Shown here: positions 1 through 10,825 of the stretch, piece by piece
Numbering within the stretch: the stretch's first letter is position 1
Layout of the letters: the number at the start of each line of letters is the position of its first letter
Assembly: GCA_003439945.1 (NCBI GenBank)
Contig: QVRM01003977.1
Location: 1-64,000, forward strand
Origin: Dermanyssus gallinae
Lineage: Eukaryota > Arthropoda > Arachnida > Mesostigmata > Dermanyssidae
Direction of reading: 5' to 3'
Length of the DNA: 64,000 bases
Notes under the pieces: generated by a model
The model's input: the letters and a program-made list of their open reading frames with translations, nothing else
The model's database searches: none
Told to the model about the DNA's origin: nothing
Made by a program: the position numbers and the translations under genes

Positions 1-505
1 GGCCCATACATATTTTCGAATCTTTCGAATGGAGAAGCCTACCCATTACTTTGAGAACTCAGCAGTTGCTCGATTCTTCAAAAGTCGCAATACAACATGA
101 ACGATATATTTTGCAAGTCATTTAGAATAATAATAATAAAACTTTACCGAAAGGTATTTGCAGTCTACCGTTTTTTTAGAAGACTAACTGGAAAATGCGG
201 TCGCACACACGGTCACCACAATGGGAAAGCACCCTGCAAGCGTGGGTTATTAATGTGGGGCTTCAACCCACTGAAAACTAGTCGCGTTTCCGTCCCCCGA
301 CCTGACTGGCAACTGCTTTCGCATCTCGTCAAATGGCCAAGAGGAGGGGCCGAATCTACTACTCCAGGCGACGCGGAGGGGGAGCCTTAGGGGTTGGCCT
401 TTATTTTTGCTTGTAGTATGCCTTTAAAAACTTGGAATACGATGATTCACGTATGAGAGTGTTTCCATCATTTTTGCAGAGTTTATGTAGATTAAGCGCT
501 TTTAA

Positions 506-870
506 ACTTTTCGGGCTGACCTTCAGCAAATCTTTAACGTCCACGGGACTGCTTTTCGCATTGCTTCCTAGGCGGAACCCAATAAATACAAACGTGCTTG
601 GGTGTTATCACCTGGTTTCTGCAAATACGAACTGCCTAAAGATCGAGTGCGTCTGTCGACTGTGTTCTCAGGTGTGTACGAAGTTACATGCGTCTGCCTG
701 CCTGGCCCTTGCGAAAAGATCGCTGCGCTGCCTCTCTCGAATAACATGCCGCGAGCAGCTGACTGTATAATCTGTATAATTGTCTCTGTTATATGCATGC
801 TCAATATGAGTGAAACAAATATGATGATGAATACAAACGTGCAACGGTGGGACTCGAACTCGCGCAAATG
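506..870 (-). mobile_element. tRNA-derived SINE, interrupted by another insertion
   Basis: The left part (506-597) carries the family 3' body read in reverse (gggctgacc, then tttaacgtccacggga). The right part (830-870) carries the tRNA-like B-box in reverse (gactcgaactcgcg). A 232-bp stretch at 598-829 separates them and is flanked by exact 13-bp copies of aatacaaacgtgc. The same body is recognisable near 18.3, 21.4, 29.3, 45.6, 45.9, 49.6, 58.2 and 63.3 kb. The tRNA-like head is cut short at about 870. The identification rests on repeated occurrence and the B-box-like motif; no database comparison was possible. Confidence 0.75.
598..829 (+). mobile_element. Short interspersed element ending in (ATG)n, inserted in a SINE
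   Basis: This 232-bp segment lies between 13-bp direct repeats at 585-597 and 830-842, so it is a clean insertion. It contains the block catgcgtctgcctgcctggc and ends in gaaacaaatatgatgatg, a short ATG-repeat tail like those left by LINE-mobilised elements. A diverged longer copy lies at about 28029-28285 and a partial one at 27770-27850. It has no coding capacity. It may be a SINE or the 3' end of a LINE; I cannot tell which. Confidence 0.7.
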
Positions 871-949
871 ATCGAAATCGCGTTTTAGAGGTGTGGTTCG
901 GATGCATGGATTCGTCGTGACGACAAAGCTCTGAAATCGACCGGAAATT

Positions 950-1760
950 ACATTACATTGAGGTTGTTTCGTATAGGAGTACTGATGATTTGAAATTGGT
1001 CGTCATCGGCTGGGGAGAGTTTCGGCGGTTGAGGACGTTACACATGAACGGTTTGAACCGCTTCTTAATGCGTAGACAGTGTAGGGCGCAGTTAGACCGT
1101 CGTTGTACTGCCCGCAGAGTGGAGCGCTGCGTCACACTGCCCCCCACTTAATTTAAAGATGACGTTACGCTGAGTCAAGCGGGGATGTAGAACTCCGTAC
1201 GGCGACAACTACAACGCGAATAGGTTACGAACGAATGAGCGAGAACACACGAACGGACGTCTGGTGCGAAACTGGACGTACAGCCGAGAACAGTATGGTT
1301 TGAGTCCATCAGTTCTCGATCTATTTAGTGGTTCACCTGAGGCTCTGCGGAGTGCTGGCTCCCCCCCCCCCCCCCAAAAGAGATACCAGACTCCGACCTG
1401 AAATCGGTCAGAGTGTGCATCGGCGGTTTGTGTTTGTTTCGCATAGGAATGCTGGACTGTTGGGGTTTGACTTTGATTGAATGTCTTGAGTCGACTCTGG
1501 TTATCCCTCTCATTGGTTCGTTGAGACGTGGCGTGTCATCGGCTGCTGATCGTTTGAAATGTTGAGGACATTGGGGTTTTGGCGCCGCGGAAGGCTGTGT
1601 TCTGCTGTGGAGCGGCCGTTGGACGTGTTCGCTTAGGATCGGTTTGAATCGCGCCGTAATGCGTAGACAGTGTAGTGTGCCATTGTTGGACCATTGCTGC
1701 ATTAGCCAGATCATGGAGCGCTTCGTCACAATACAACTCGACAACCAAGTCACCGCAAAC
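950..1760 (-). repeat. Diverged duplicated block (two copies)
   Basis: The stretches 955-1147 and about 1433-1745 share ordered blocks: a gtttcg(c/t)ataggA-like start, a ttgaggac block, ggtttgaa(c/t)cgc, taatgcgtagacagtgtag, and a tggagcgct(g/t)cgtcaca end. The second copy is longer, so one has gained or lost sequence. Read on the minus strand, both encode a short similar stretch around LHCLRI followed by RFKP, suggesting decayed mobile-element coding sequence. The family is not recognised. A C13 tract near 1363 interrupts the area. Confidence 0.5.
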
Positions 1761-1869
1761 TGTTTCATTCCTCAGATCGGTGAAGCCACATCAGAACTAC
1801 TGTTTCTGCTACGACTGAATACATCGCCTGAAATTACCATGTGGTCATTATCGTGCTGTAATGAGATCC

Positions 1870-3900
1870 AGAGTTGAAAGGTATACATTATTGCTTAAAA
1901 TGATCATGTGGTACCCTTGCGTTACACTGCGTTTCTAGCATTTGACTAATTTCGTTAGTTTGACATAAGTAGTGTCGGAAATGCAGCGCACGCACATACA
2001 GATGCAGCGCCGTGCTGTAAAGCTACAGGCAATTCCAGGAGACTTCGGCGTGCAAATCAAGTTCTCGGACAAGCAGCAGTCGTTTGCGGCTACGGTGACA
2101 AGCCATGATATGCTCGCAATGATAAAGGACTGGCAGCCGATGACTTGGGGGGGGGGGGGGGGGGGGCGAAACTGCTGTTGGAAGGGCGTCTGAAGCAGCG
2201 CGTGATACAGTGGCGGGGTGGCCGTCCGTCAAGGATTTGTGGTGATTGGCGCGCCGGGGTCATAACCGCAAGTGGTACCAAATTCGGCCAGTCTTACTTC
2301 CTTTCATTTGGCGACGAGGGTGGTCAAAATGGTTCGGGGATCGCTTGGGATTCGCGCCGTTGAGAATTTGTAAGGAAACATAACGTAACATCAGCGAAAT
2401 TAGGTGCAGGAAAAAAATCAAGCACATTTGGCCAGCAACCGAGGACGAAAGAAGGGGGAGGTGTTTTTAGAGCGTCGTCTATCATAGACGCTGTAGCGTA
2501 ATCCAGCATCCGACAGGGCGATTGCGTATATGGCGCTAGAAAGCGATTTTAGCAAAGTACGTACTAGTTTATGTAGTGGATAGGTAACAATGATTAATTC
2601 GAAATTGGAGACATCGTTAAGAGCGTAATGATGAACTAACTTTCCATACTACATCGGAGAAGAACTAACCATTCACACCACCCAGTTCCTGACAAACTCA
2701 AGGGGATTTCCGGTCGTATCTGTTCAGGATCGGGAAGTCTCCCAGACCCGAGTGCGTCAACTGCAGCGATGGACTCGAAATGTTTTTCGACCTCAGTTGA
2801 CTCACACGATTCGGACGACGCGCATGGAGCAGTGCGCCTCCGCGATGCTTCTAACTTACTTACGGAGAGACGGTGCATTTTGGTAGTAACCATCATTAAA
2901 ATTATTGTGAGCACAGGTTACAATTTCTGGGAAAAACGAAAGAGTGACAGCATTAAAATCCGAAGAAGAAAGTACGGCATTTTGGAAGCCGTAATATATC
3001 CATTGTGTTAAGGGTATGTGATTTCGGACTCACGTTAATTCTAGACATCGGCTAAAATAGTAGTAGTCGTGGTTTTATTAATCAAAGTTTGGTGTACATC
3101 ACACACATATACATAGTCATCACTGTAATTTCTTTAGCGGTGTTGCTTCAGGCATTGTTGTATGTGGTCTTCAACAAAAGCCGGGTTGAAGTTACTAGAC
3201 GATTGCGGCCACTGCGGTAAACACTTACAATCGTTTTCGGAAACAACAAAAAATAAAAAGTAGCCTTAAAAAGCTCTTTCCTTATGTCGAAAAGATTACA
3301 ATGTAGCTGGAAGACACTGAACACCGTCACTTTTACCGTCAATCAGTAAAAGTGCAAAATTTAAAGCGTGCTCCATTCACAGCGCAGGTGGTATGCCGTC
3401 GGCACAACGATTACTCCTGTTAGGGTAAGTAATGAGTGATTTAAAATAAATGTAATTTACAGTTTTTTTACTGGTAACTGATACCAACGTCTGCCAAAAA
3501 CTGGTCGAAGGAAATGTACAGATTTCTTCAACTGTTGTTGCTTTTTACTTGTGCCGAAGTGACAGGGTTCTCATCTCTTAACTTGCTCTATCATATCAAC
3601 AGAAGCAAGATCCAGAGTCTTCAGATGTGCCATCTCAATTCTTTGCCGGAACGGAAGTGTTGCATTGTTCTTCCATATCGAGTAAAGTTCATCCAACCTG
3701 TAATTACGACAAATGAATGGTAACAAACAAGCGACGGTTATTATTAACGTATGATCCGCGTAAGTGTCATTAATACAAATGTCTCTCTGAGAGCGCACAT
3801 AAAAAGGTAGCCGATTGCGTACTGCATGAATTGATCTAAAATACATAATAATATACCTAAATTTTCAAATTGATGATTTCAAATCAAAGATATTTTACGT
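1870..3900. other. No gene supported
   Basis: I see only short open frames with no splice-compatible partners. A run of about 18 G at 2149-2166 creates spurious poly-Gly or poly-Pro frames. Nothing else here is repeated elsewhere in the window as far as I can see. Confidence 0.5.
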
Positions 3901-3903
3901 CCC

Positions 3904-3947
3904 AAATAAATGAAAACTTATTAAGAGCCTTTGGCACAGATCCCCGA
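3904..3947 (+). repeat. 44-bp direct repeat, copy 1
   Basis: The block beginning aaataaatgaaaactta and ending agatccccga recurs at 4848-4891 with only a few differences. It is about 0.9 kb from its partner and has no coding potential. Confidence 0.7.
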
Positions 3948-4847
3948 TTCAATCATGCAGCTTTAACTTTGAATTGGCATACTTAAAAAGGCTAGCTATC
4001 TTTAATGTCCAGACACACTTCTGTACGATGGCAGACTAGTAATTTCAAATTATAAAATATTCTCTAAAAGGAACATGTTATTAAAAACAATAGACAACCA
4101 AGTCTTTCTGAACGAGACAAGGGTGTGTCCACGTTGGAAATATTTAGTAGTACCTCGTCAATCAAATTGGAACACATTTTACAACTATAGCAAAAGCCCT
4201 ATCAAACGACCACTAATAATATATAATAAATATACCTCGACCAGATTCCTGAACACTCTAGCAAAATTTCATGTACTGGTTATTATTGTTTTTACTATTA
4301 TTTTTAAAACATAAATATACTATCTAGGTAACACGGTGCAAATAATTAAAAAATCCTATGTACTGGATGTTTCAGTGCTTCGTACACGGGCTTTCAGCCT
4401 TACGAACTATACGACTATAATGTTGTGATACGCATAACATATTGTAAATAAAACGCACTTGAAAACATTATTCGGAACTCCGACAAGAGGAGCTTTATCT
4501 TCTCTGAGGTCATTAAGGAGTGATTAATCGAGGCGAGTTTCAGTTTGTGAAACGGCGAGTTAACATTTTCAGATGCATCTGGGAAGAGTCATAAACTTGG
4601 ATGGCTTACTTACATAAACAGCCGTTCATCGGGAAGCCGCGCAGCACAACCAATCAACTATGAGCTACATGAACAAACCCTGTACATCAGATATAAGCTT
4701 GACTACAGATGGACGACCATTTCACGCACATACATTTCGTTGCATTTTCAACTATTCAGAACAGTTCTAACCGAGGAAATCTGGTGAACACGGTGATTAT
4801 CTAACATGCGTAAAAACATCCGTGAATTATCAAGGGTATTCTGTGTA

Positions 4848-4891
4848 AAGTAAATGAAAACTTATCAAAACTCCTTGGCAGAGATCCCCGA
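4848..4891 (+). repeat. 44-bp direct repeat, copy 2
   Basis: This is the partner of 3904-3947, with the same order of blocks (taaatgaaaactta, ccttggcagagatccccga). The sequences flanking the two copies do not obviously match, so it looks like a small dispersed repeat end rather than a large duplication. Confidence 0.7.
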
Positions 4892-5173
4892 CGTGACCCT
4901 ATTGTTTACTACTTTCTTTCAGCTCTTACGTCAAGAACAATCATGTAAATATCTGGGTACTACAATATCCCAATATCTGGTTACCAATTAACCAATCTTT
5001 TCGATTTTGCACCTACTTCCGAAACGATTTGAATTGATATTATGCTGTCTTACTGAGATACAACGTAGGACAAACAACTATTGTATGGGTAGGCAACTTC
5101 CCATACATACATACATTTCATCTCCATCTGTATATATAGGACGCGTGTAAACGTCTTGTATTTTTATAATTCT

Positions 5174-5355
5174 GCACTCGTACGGCTTATTAAGTAATAA
5201 GCATAATAATGCACTCGTACGGCTTATTAAGTAATAAGCATAATCATTTATTTGCGGCTTATTAAAACAAGGTAAACAGTAAACTAATGCGGCTTATTAA
5301 AAACAAGGTCAACAGTAAATTAATGCGGCTTACGAAAAACAAAGTAAACAGTGAA
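5174..5355 (+). repeat. Two adjoining short tandem arrays sharing a core
   Basis: Two 37-bp units (5174-5210, 5211-5247) start gcactcgtacggcttatta and differ at one position. A spacer of six bases (5248-5253) separates them from three units of about 35 bp (5254-5288, 5289-5324, and a partial diverged unit to about 5355) that start gcggcttattaaaacaagg. Both unit types share the core cggcttattaa, so one array probably arose from the other. Confidence 0.85.
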
Positions 5356-5859
5356 GTGTATCGATCGTGATCCTACCCACTTTCTAAGAGCTGCGTACAC
5401 ATTAAAACATGCCAACATAGATACGCGTGCATGTATCTCACATATCACGAAGTCGCAACCCGCTGTTAGTCTAGCACAGAGTAGCAACCTATTTATTGTT
5501 AGGTCGGAGTTAGGTATCACAAAACTCCCAAGGTGAATTTCCGTTACAAGCATATTCAACATAAACTATAAGCCTACGAAACAATTAGCTTCCTACTTGA
5601 GGTCGTAGTCGCGACACGTGTTTGCCAACGGTTCGCCAACGATAATCTCTTCTTGCAGATTGGCGTCAATGAATACCTTTATCTCACGACAACGCCACGC
5701 AAATCTGAAAATTGCAAATCATTTCTCGTGATAAGTTCAGCAATGAAACCAATAAACTTGATCGGCGATATAATAATGTACTAGTAGTATATAAAATATG
5801 CTCAGGACAAAAACGCACCGTAAGAACACTCTCTCTTCACCGGTCTTGTAGGCCATACG

Positions 5860-6108
5860 GTCGTCGGCGTGCAGGAGGAGCTCAATGCCATTAAAGTAAG
5901 CCCAGTTCTTTTCGAGCACTTCCATAGCGGCTCGAATCTTCGCCGTTGCTTCCAATCTCGTTGCAGCCGACCATTCCTGGGCGTCAGGGTTTCGCAGCAA
6001 GCTATGTCGTGCCCCCACGTAACCATGAGTGGAGCCAGTGCATCCAGACCCTTCTCCTTCCGAATCATTCAGTGCCACAGGCAGGAGCATGCATTTCGCC
6101 CTCACCAC
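5860..6108 (-). other. Unrecognised coding-like stretch
   Basis: On the minus strand a frame of about 120 codons is open here. Its latter part (ATAKIRAAMEVLEKNW, then GIELLLHADDR) has a helix-like composition that resembles protein more than chance translation. No convincing splice acceptor sits at its start, and another frame is open over part of the same DNA. It could be an exon, a decayed gene copy or mobile-element debris. It does not join in phase to the exon ending at 7368. Confidence 0.25.
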
Positions 6109-6179
6109 ACTACCCTTGTGGACCCTTCACGACATAGGATCTCCACCAAAGGAACGCAGTTTGTTTGAGTACCTGCCCA

Positions 6180-7360
6180 TAAAAAATGCAATCTCGATCT
6201 TTAACGTAATTAAGTTTTAAAAGTTCAGACTGGCATGTTCCATTAATGCTGAGCCCATGAGTAAAGATAGTTTTCTAATAATGATAAATCTAGTGCTGTG
6301 CTCAACATCAATGTACCGTTATATATTATGCTAAATATTTAACAATGGTTAACATATATCGACTGTTTTAACGCCAGCCTCATTGGCAATAATGAACGCG
6401 TTTTGTTGTTGTATGAAAAAACATTAATTAAGCGCCATGGTTATCTGATAGTTGTTATTGTTCTTCTCAAAACTTCTAGGGAGAATAATCCTGCTTTCCC
6501 CGTAGCCTTCCAAAAAGTACAATTTAGTTACTATTAATCTGTATTCTTGGGACACACTTTTGCCTCCCCGTCCCGTGACTATGGGTGTTTTTTTTTACCA
6601 ATGAGAGATTCACAACAGATTTTTAAGAGTGACATCAAATGAGCAATATCTCACTACACGCCTGGTCATTTCTGGCGGAATGTCTTGTTCTGAAATGCCA
6701 ATGCTGTTTTTCTTGTTGCGAGAGCAAATCCAAAGTTGTCAGTTGTTAAGTGGCTATGAGCTTTTGTTCCCACACAATTGCTGGAAAAGATCTACCGATA
6801 TTTTAAAAAGGATCGCATTCTACCATGTTTATATATTCACATATGTGACGGTAGTGCCAAATTAGAACAAAAAAGAACCTACTGCGGTGTTACACCCTTT
6901 AAAACGTTTTATACCCGGCTAAAACCCCTCAGCTTCTCTTACATTGAGACTCCCCTCGGCATGATCGTGGCTACTTCTTTGACGATGGCCATCTTTAAGG
7001 TTTGCCAAGGAAAGGGAGGGGGGACGGGATCTAGGCATAATCGACTTTACCGAGCTCGCATGGTACGTTTATTTGGGCCTCCTCCACTGGAGAAATGATC
7101 CAGCAGGATAGTGCGCAACCACATTCACAATCGATGAAGAAGAAACAACATTTCGAAACGAGCAGGATTCGATCTTCTGCATGAAGACGCCCCATTTTTT
7201 GAGAACAGTGCGTTATCCGCCGAAGCCACTACACGGTTGATTCCTTTGCTACAACAAATTTATATTTGACGAATTCACACCTGCCTTCAGACTGACGATT
7301 ACCTATGTTCCCAGTAAAGTATTTAAAATGTCACATAATAGCATTAATAAGGCAAATAAA
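6180..7360. other. No gene supported
   Basis: If the gene with exons at 7368-7957 runs to the left, its next exon should lie here or further left. I found no exon with an acceptor of the required phase. The open frames present are short and have no repeated or recognised motif. Confidence 0.4.
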
Positions 7361-7367
7361 AACTCAC

Positions 7368-7957
7368 GTGACCGTAGCCGTGTTCTCAATGAAGTCAGTC
7401 TCGACTAAAATGCACGGAGCGACATCTTCAACCGCCATAGGGTCTATCAATGGCTCTGCTTCAGCACGCACGCGAAAGTCGTTTAAACGAGCAAGTAGTT
7501 TGACATATTCTCGATTCACGGATCGCAGCTCATCTAGCTGTTGACTGCAAAAGTATAAAACAACGTTCTTGAACTTCATCCTAGGTTACGCTTAAACAGA
7601 TATTTAACGCTCGTAATATTTTATATGAGGTATACCCTTTGATTACGGATTTTATGAATATTTGCAGATTACTCTGTGTATAGATATCCGCAGTTAATTT
7701 CCGAACTTTAGGAGCTGAGCTTACCTCATACTTTGTTGTAAGTTCAGGTTTTTGTCAAACTTTACTTTTCGAGCCAGTTCAGATGCATCCATGCCAAAGT
7801 CGATCTGGATCTTAGGCGGAGGCGTTATAGATGGCTCTTGTGGCATCGGCCCCCCTAGGCCATCGAAAATATCTGGATAGGCTGAAATCACCACAAGGTA
7901 ACAAATAGCGGCAACATAAGTAAACATAGATAAAAAACGATAACGTGCTTGTCTCAT
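7368..7957 (-). CDS. Signal-anchored membrane protein, first two exons (partial gene)
   Basis: Exon A is 7957-7725 and exon B is 7544-7368. Exon A starts at an ATG and ends ATGAG before a GTAAGC donor. Exon B follows a CTTTTGCAG acceptor and ends before a GTGAGT donor. Exon A ends with two bases of a codon and exon B supplies the third, giving a serine, so the join is in phase. The 136 residues read begin with a basic tip, then a hydrophobic segment (about residues 9-26, FLSMFTYVAAICYLVV), a proline-rich stretch (GPMPQEPSITPPP) and a likely coiled coil (QQLDELRSVNREYVKLLARL). This is the layout of a type II membrane protein with a stalk, as in many Golgi enzymes. The catalytic part would lie in exons I could not find, and the family is not recognised. 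An acceptor-like TAG just upstream of the ATG means the true start could lie further 5'. Confidence 0.6.
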
Positions 7958-8935
7958 TTCCGCAATCTAATCAGTTATGCATAGGATAGTGTATACTAAA
8001 CCTTGTAGCAAAAATAATTGTTTTATCGAAGCCCGTATTAGTGTATATCCAATAAGGTCGTGTCGAAAGTGAAATATAGTTACTTGTTTCCAGAGTGTAT
8101 TGGGTAAATACACCTGCATGGTGTTACGCAATAAAGAGGCGTGGTCCAAGAGACTAGTGCGGTATTTATAGTTGTTGTTTTTATTTATAGTTGTCGTCAA
8201 CCGGGGTGTCACCGGCTCGATTCCTGCCCTTAGGGGCAATCGTTCTAAGCTGGTGTCAACATTTTTAAGATCGTCCCACAAGGGCCATTACCTTAATACG
8301 ATTCCCAAATTTTGAAGTTTGCGTATGCTTAAAAAGATTGCGTCTACAGTTGATGCAAGACCTTCAAAAACCTGTATTTTAATTGTCAACAAAATCGGGG
8401 AATATAAAAACATTCACTGTACAGCAAGCTTAAAACTTATTAATAAGGTTCCAGGAAGACTAAGTAGGCAACGTTGACGAAAATCTATCTTAACGGAGAC
8501 CCACACAAGCGCATACATGGAAGTCGCCTTAAAATCAATTAATTCAGAAAATATCGACTATTACAACACACAGACAGACCCAACTAAACGTGTTCTAGGT
8601 CACTAATCCTAAACAAATGGCGCGTATTAGTTTTATTAACCAACCATTTTGTACACCACACTCCAAAATTGAAGTTTTTTGAACGACTTCTCCGCACTGA
8701 TAGTCAATTTTATAGATAAAGTCGTTAATTTTGTGGCGGTACTTAGAACTAGTATGTTTATGTTGTCCTCTTAGCCAAGTTAGTATTATTCAAAACTCTG
8801 TATATATGTATAAAGGCGTGAAGTCGTTACAGCAAATATCCTCCCGTTATCCCACGCATGTTTTTAGCGTATATACATTATATATACATATATATATATA
8901 TCGTCATTAAAATGCATGCATATACAGATTCAAAC

Positions 8936-9128
8936 CTTTAAAAAGTTCCTCATCCGAAAATTCCAATTGGAATGGCTCTTTTGGCATCGGGCTGGGGATT
9001 CGTAAGGTAGCATGCGTCACAAGCAATTCACTGTAGCTTCCGATTCGTATGTGTGAAGAGATAGGGGTTGCGTCGAGCAGGAAGATGCGGTTGGACGGCT
9101 GGGAGCACTCATATTCAATGGTTCCATC
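8936..9128 (-). CDS. Candidate internal exon, unrecognised
   Basis: One minus-strand frame is open for about 64 codons with a protein-like composition. It includes CSQPSNRIFLLDATP, SHIRIGSYSELLVTH and PSPMPKEPFQLEFSDEELFK. The last part resembles the PMPQEP...IQIDF segment of the exon at 7725-7957, so the two may be related. Weaknesses are a poor polypyrimidine tract, a weak GTTTGA donor and a competing shorter frame ending at about 9023. I do not know which gene it would belong to. Confidence 0.3.
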
Positions 9129-9469
9129 TCATCATCTAGATTACTGATCTCCTTGCTCAGTGATCGTCGGTGAGCATTTCATGTGAAGCCTAAAATAACA
9201 ACCGATTCAACGATACACACAGGAATTCAGTACAAATTCCTTTTTAATTACTAATATAACAGGTATCAAAACTAGAATGAGCTTTTAGAATTCGAATTGG
9301 CACGCTTCACCGCTAATAGGAATACAACTTTCGAGCACTAAATATATGTGATTGGCGTTGCATTCTTTGATAGCTTTCCAGTGCAAGTATCGCTTAAAAT
9401 TGGAAAAAGAGTTTTCGAGTGGTTTCAAGCATTTTTATTTCAAAGGTTGGAATGCGACCAAGTAAAAAA

Positions 9470-10512
9470 TTGAGTTAGACGAGACGTACAGTGACTCTGC
9501 GCCATGTTTTGCCGCTGTTTCCAACTGGATTAATGTGTTCAAATCAGGTCGCAGGAGCACCGAGGATGAACTACGTCCAGGAGGCCAAAAAACGGCAACT
9601 GATGAGGAAAACGTAGAGAAAGTGCGAAAAATTCTTGGCAAAGATAAGCGAATGAACATTGAGGAAATAGCGGAGGCATTGGGGATTAGTTTAGGCAGTG
9701 TGCATTTTATCCTACACGAAAACTTGAAGATGAAAGAGCTTAGAGCAAAATGGCTCCCGCATTTGCTCAACCAAGGCCAAAAAGACGCGCCTGTTTTGGC
9801 TTTACAGCGAAATTTGGCCAAGATGTCGAACAATCTGTCGGATTTTTAGTGCAGATTCATGACCGTCGATGAAAGCCGGGTTCATCACTACACTCCCGAG
9901 ACCCAAAAAGCATCTTGCCAATGGTGTGCACCTGATGAAGGACCTCCGAAGAGGGTGCGGACAACGGCATTGACCGGAAAGGTGATGGCTACAGTTTTTT
10001 AAGACCAACGTAGAATAATGCTGGTCGACTACCTTGAGAGCTGTAAAACGATCACAGGAGAATATTATGCAAGACTGTTGGACTGCCGTTAGCAAGAACT
10101 CATCGTGAAACGGCCCGCTTTGCAGAAGAAGGTTGTCCCGTTTCACCAGGGCAATGCTCCTGCATACAAGTCCCGGCAAGCATCGGCAAAACTGGCCCAA
10201 CTGAGGTTCCAACTTATTGAACAACCCTCCTATTCTCCAGACCTGGCCCCCTCTGATTATTTCCTCTTCGGACATTTGAAGAATAGTCTCGGTGGAAAGC
10301 GTTTTTCCAGCAATGAAGAGGTTAAGGCTGCTGTCAATGCCTATTTTCAGTCTAACGACGCGGAATTCTACTCAAGAGGTATGAAAGCTCTGAAATCTCG
10401 GTGGGAAAAGTGTATTGAGCTTCTCGGGGAGTATATCGAACAAGAAAAATTTAAAAACATGATTTGGAAAATTCTCGGTTTTCATTCTAAGAACTTATTG
10501 AACTACCTGTAA
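9470..10512 (+). pseudogene. mariner-type transposase relic
   Basis: A single frame of about 345 codons reads through a mariner transposase. The N-terminal DNA-binding part has YSDSAP, FKSGRRSTEDE, then a helix-turn-helix region (EEIAEALGISLGSVHFIL). The catalytic part has TVDESRVHHY, VPFHQGNAPAYKS and YSPDLAPSDYFLF. Mariners use a DD34D triad. The first and last acidic residues are present, but the second (normally HQDNAP) is glycine, so the enzyme would be dead even without its stops. Those stops are TAG at 9847, TAA at 10000 and TAG at 10090, with no frameshift. The terminal inverted repeats were not resolved. The element sits downstream of the 3' end of the minus-strand gene at 10826-17464. 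Confidence 0.9.
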
Positions 10513-10825
10513 TTAAATGATAAAATAATGTTTTCAAAATCTAAATGCGTAGCAAGCAAAATTTATGAAAAATCGGCTTTCAGCCGAGACCGAGTACAGG
10601 AATGAGGTTGCTGATAGAATAAATAAGAAAAAAAAACATTTAAATAACTAATTAGCCAAATACAAGAACAGACTTTGAAAAGTGAAGCCGTGAACGTGCT
10701 CACAGGGCTGCTGCAAGCTTAATCATATACCGAAAGTATCTACAACGAGGTCAGTTTCTTTCAGCATCAAGTAAAGAAGCAAATAAGCTTTCAAGAAGTC
10801 GTGAAAGCCACGAAAACAGTAAACG

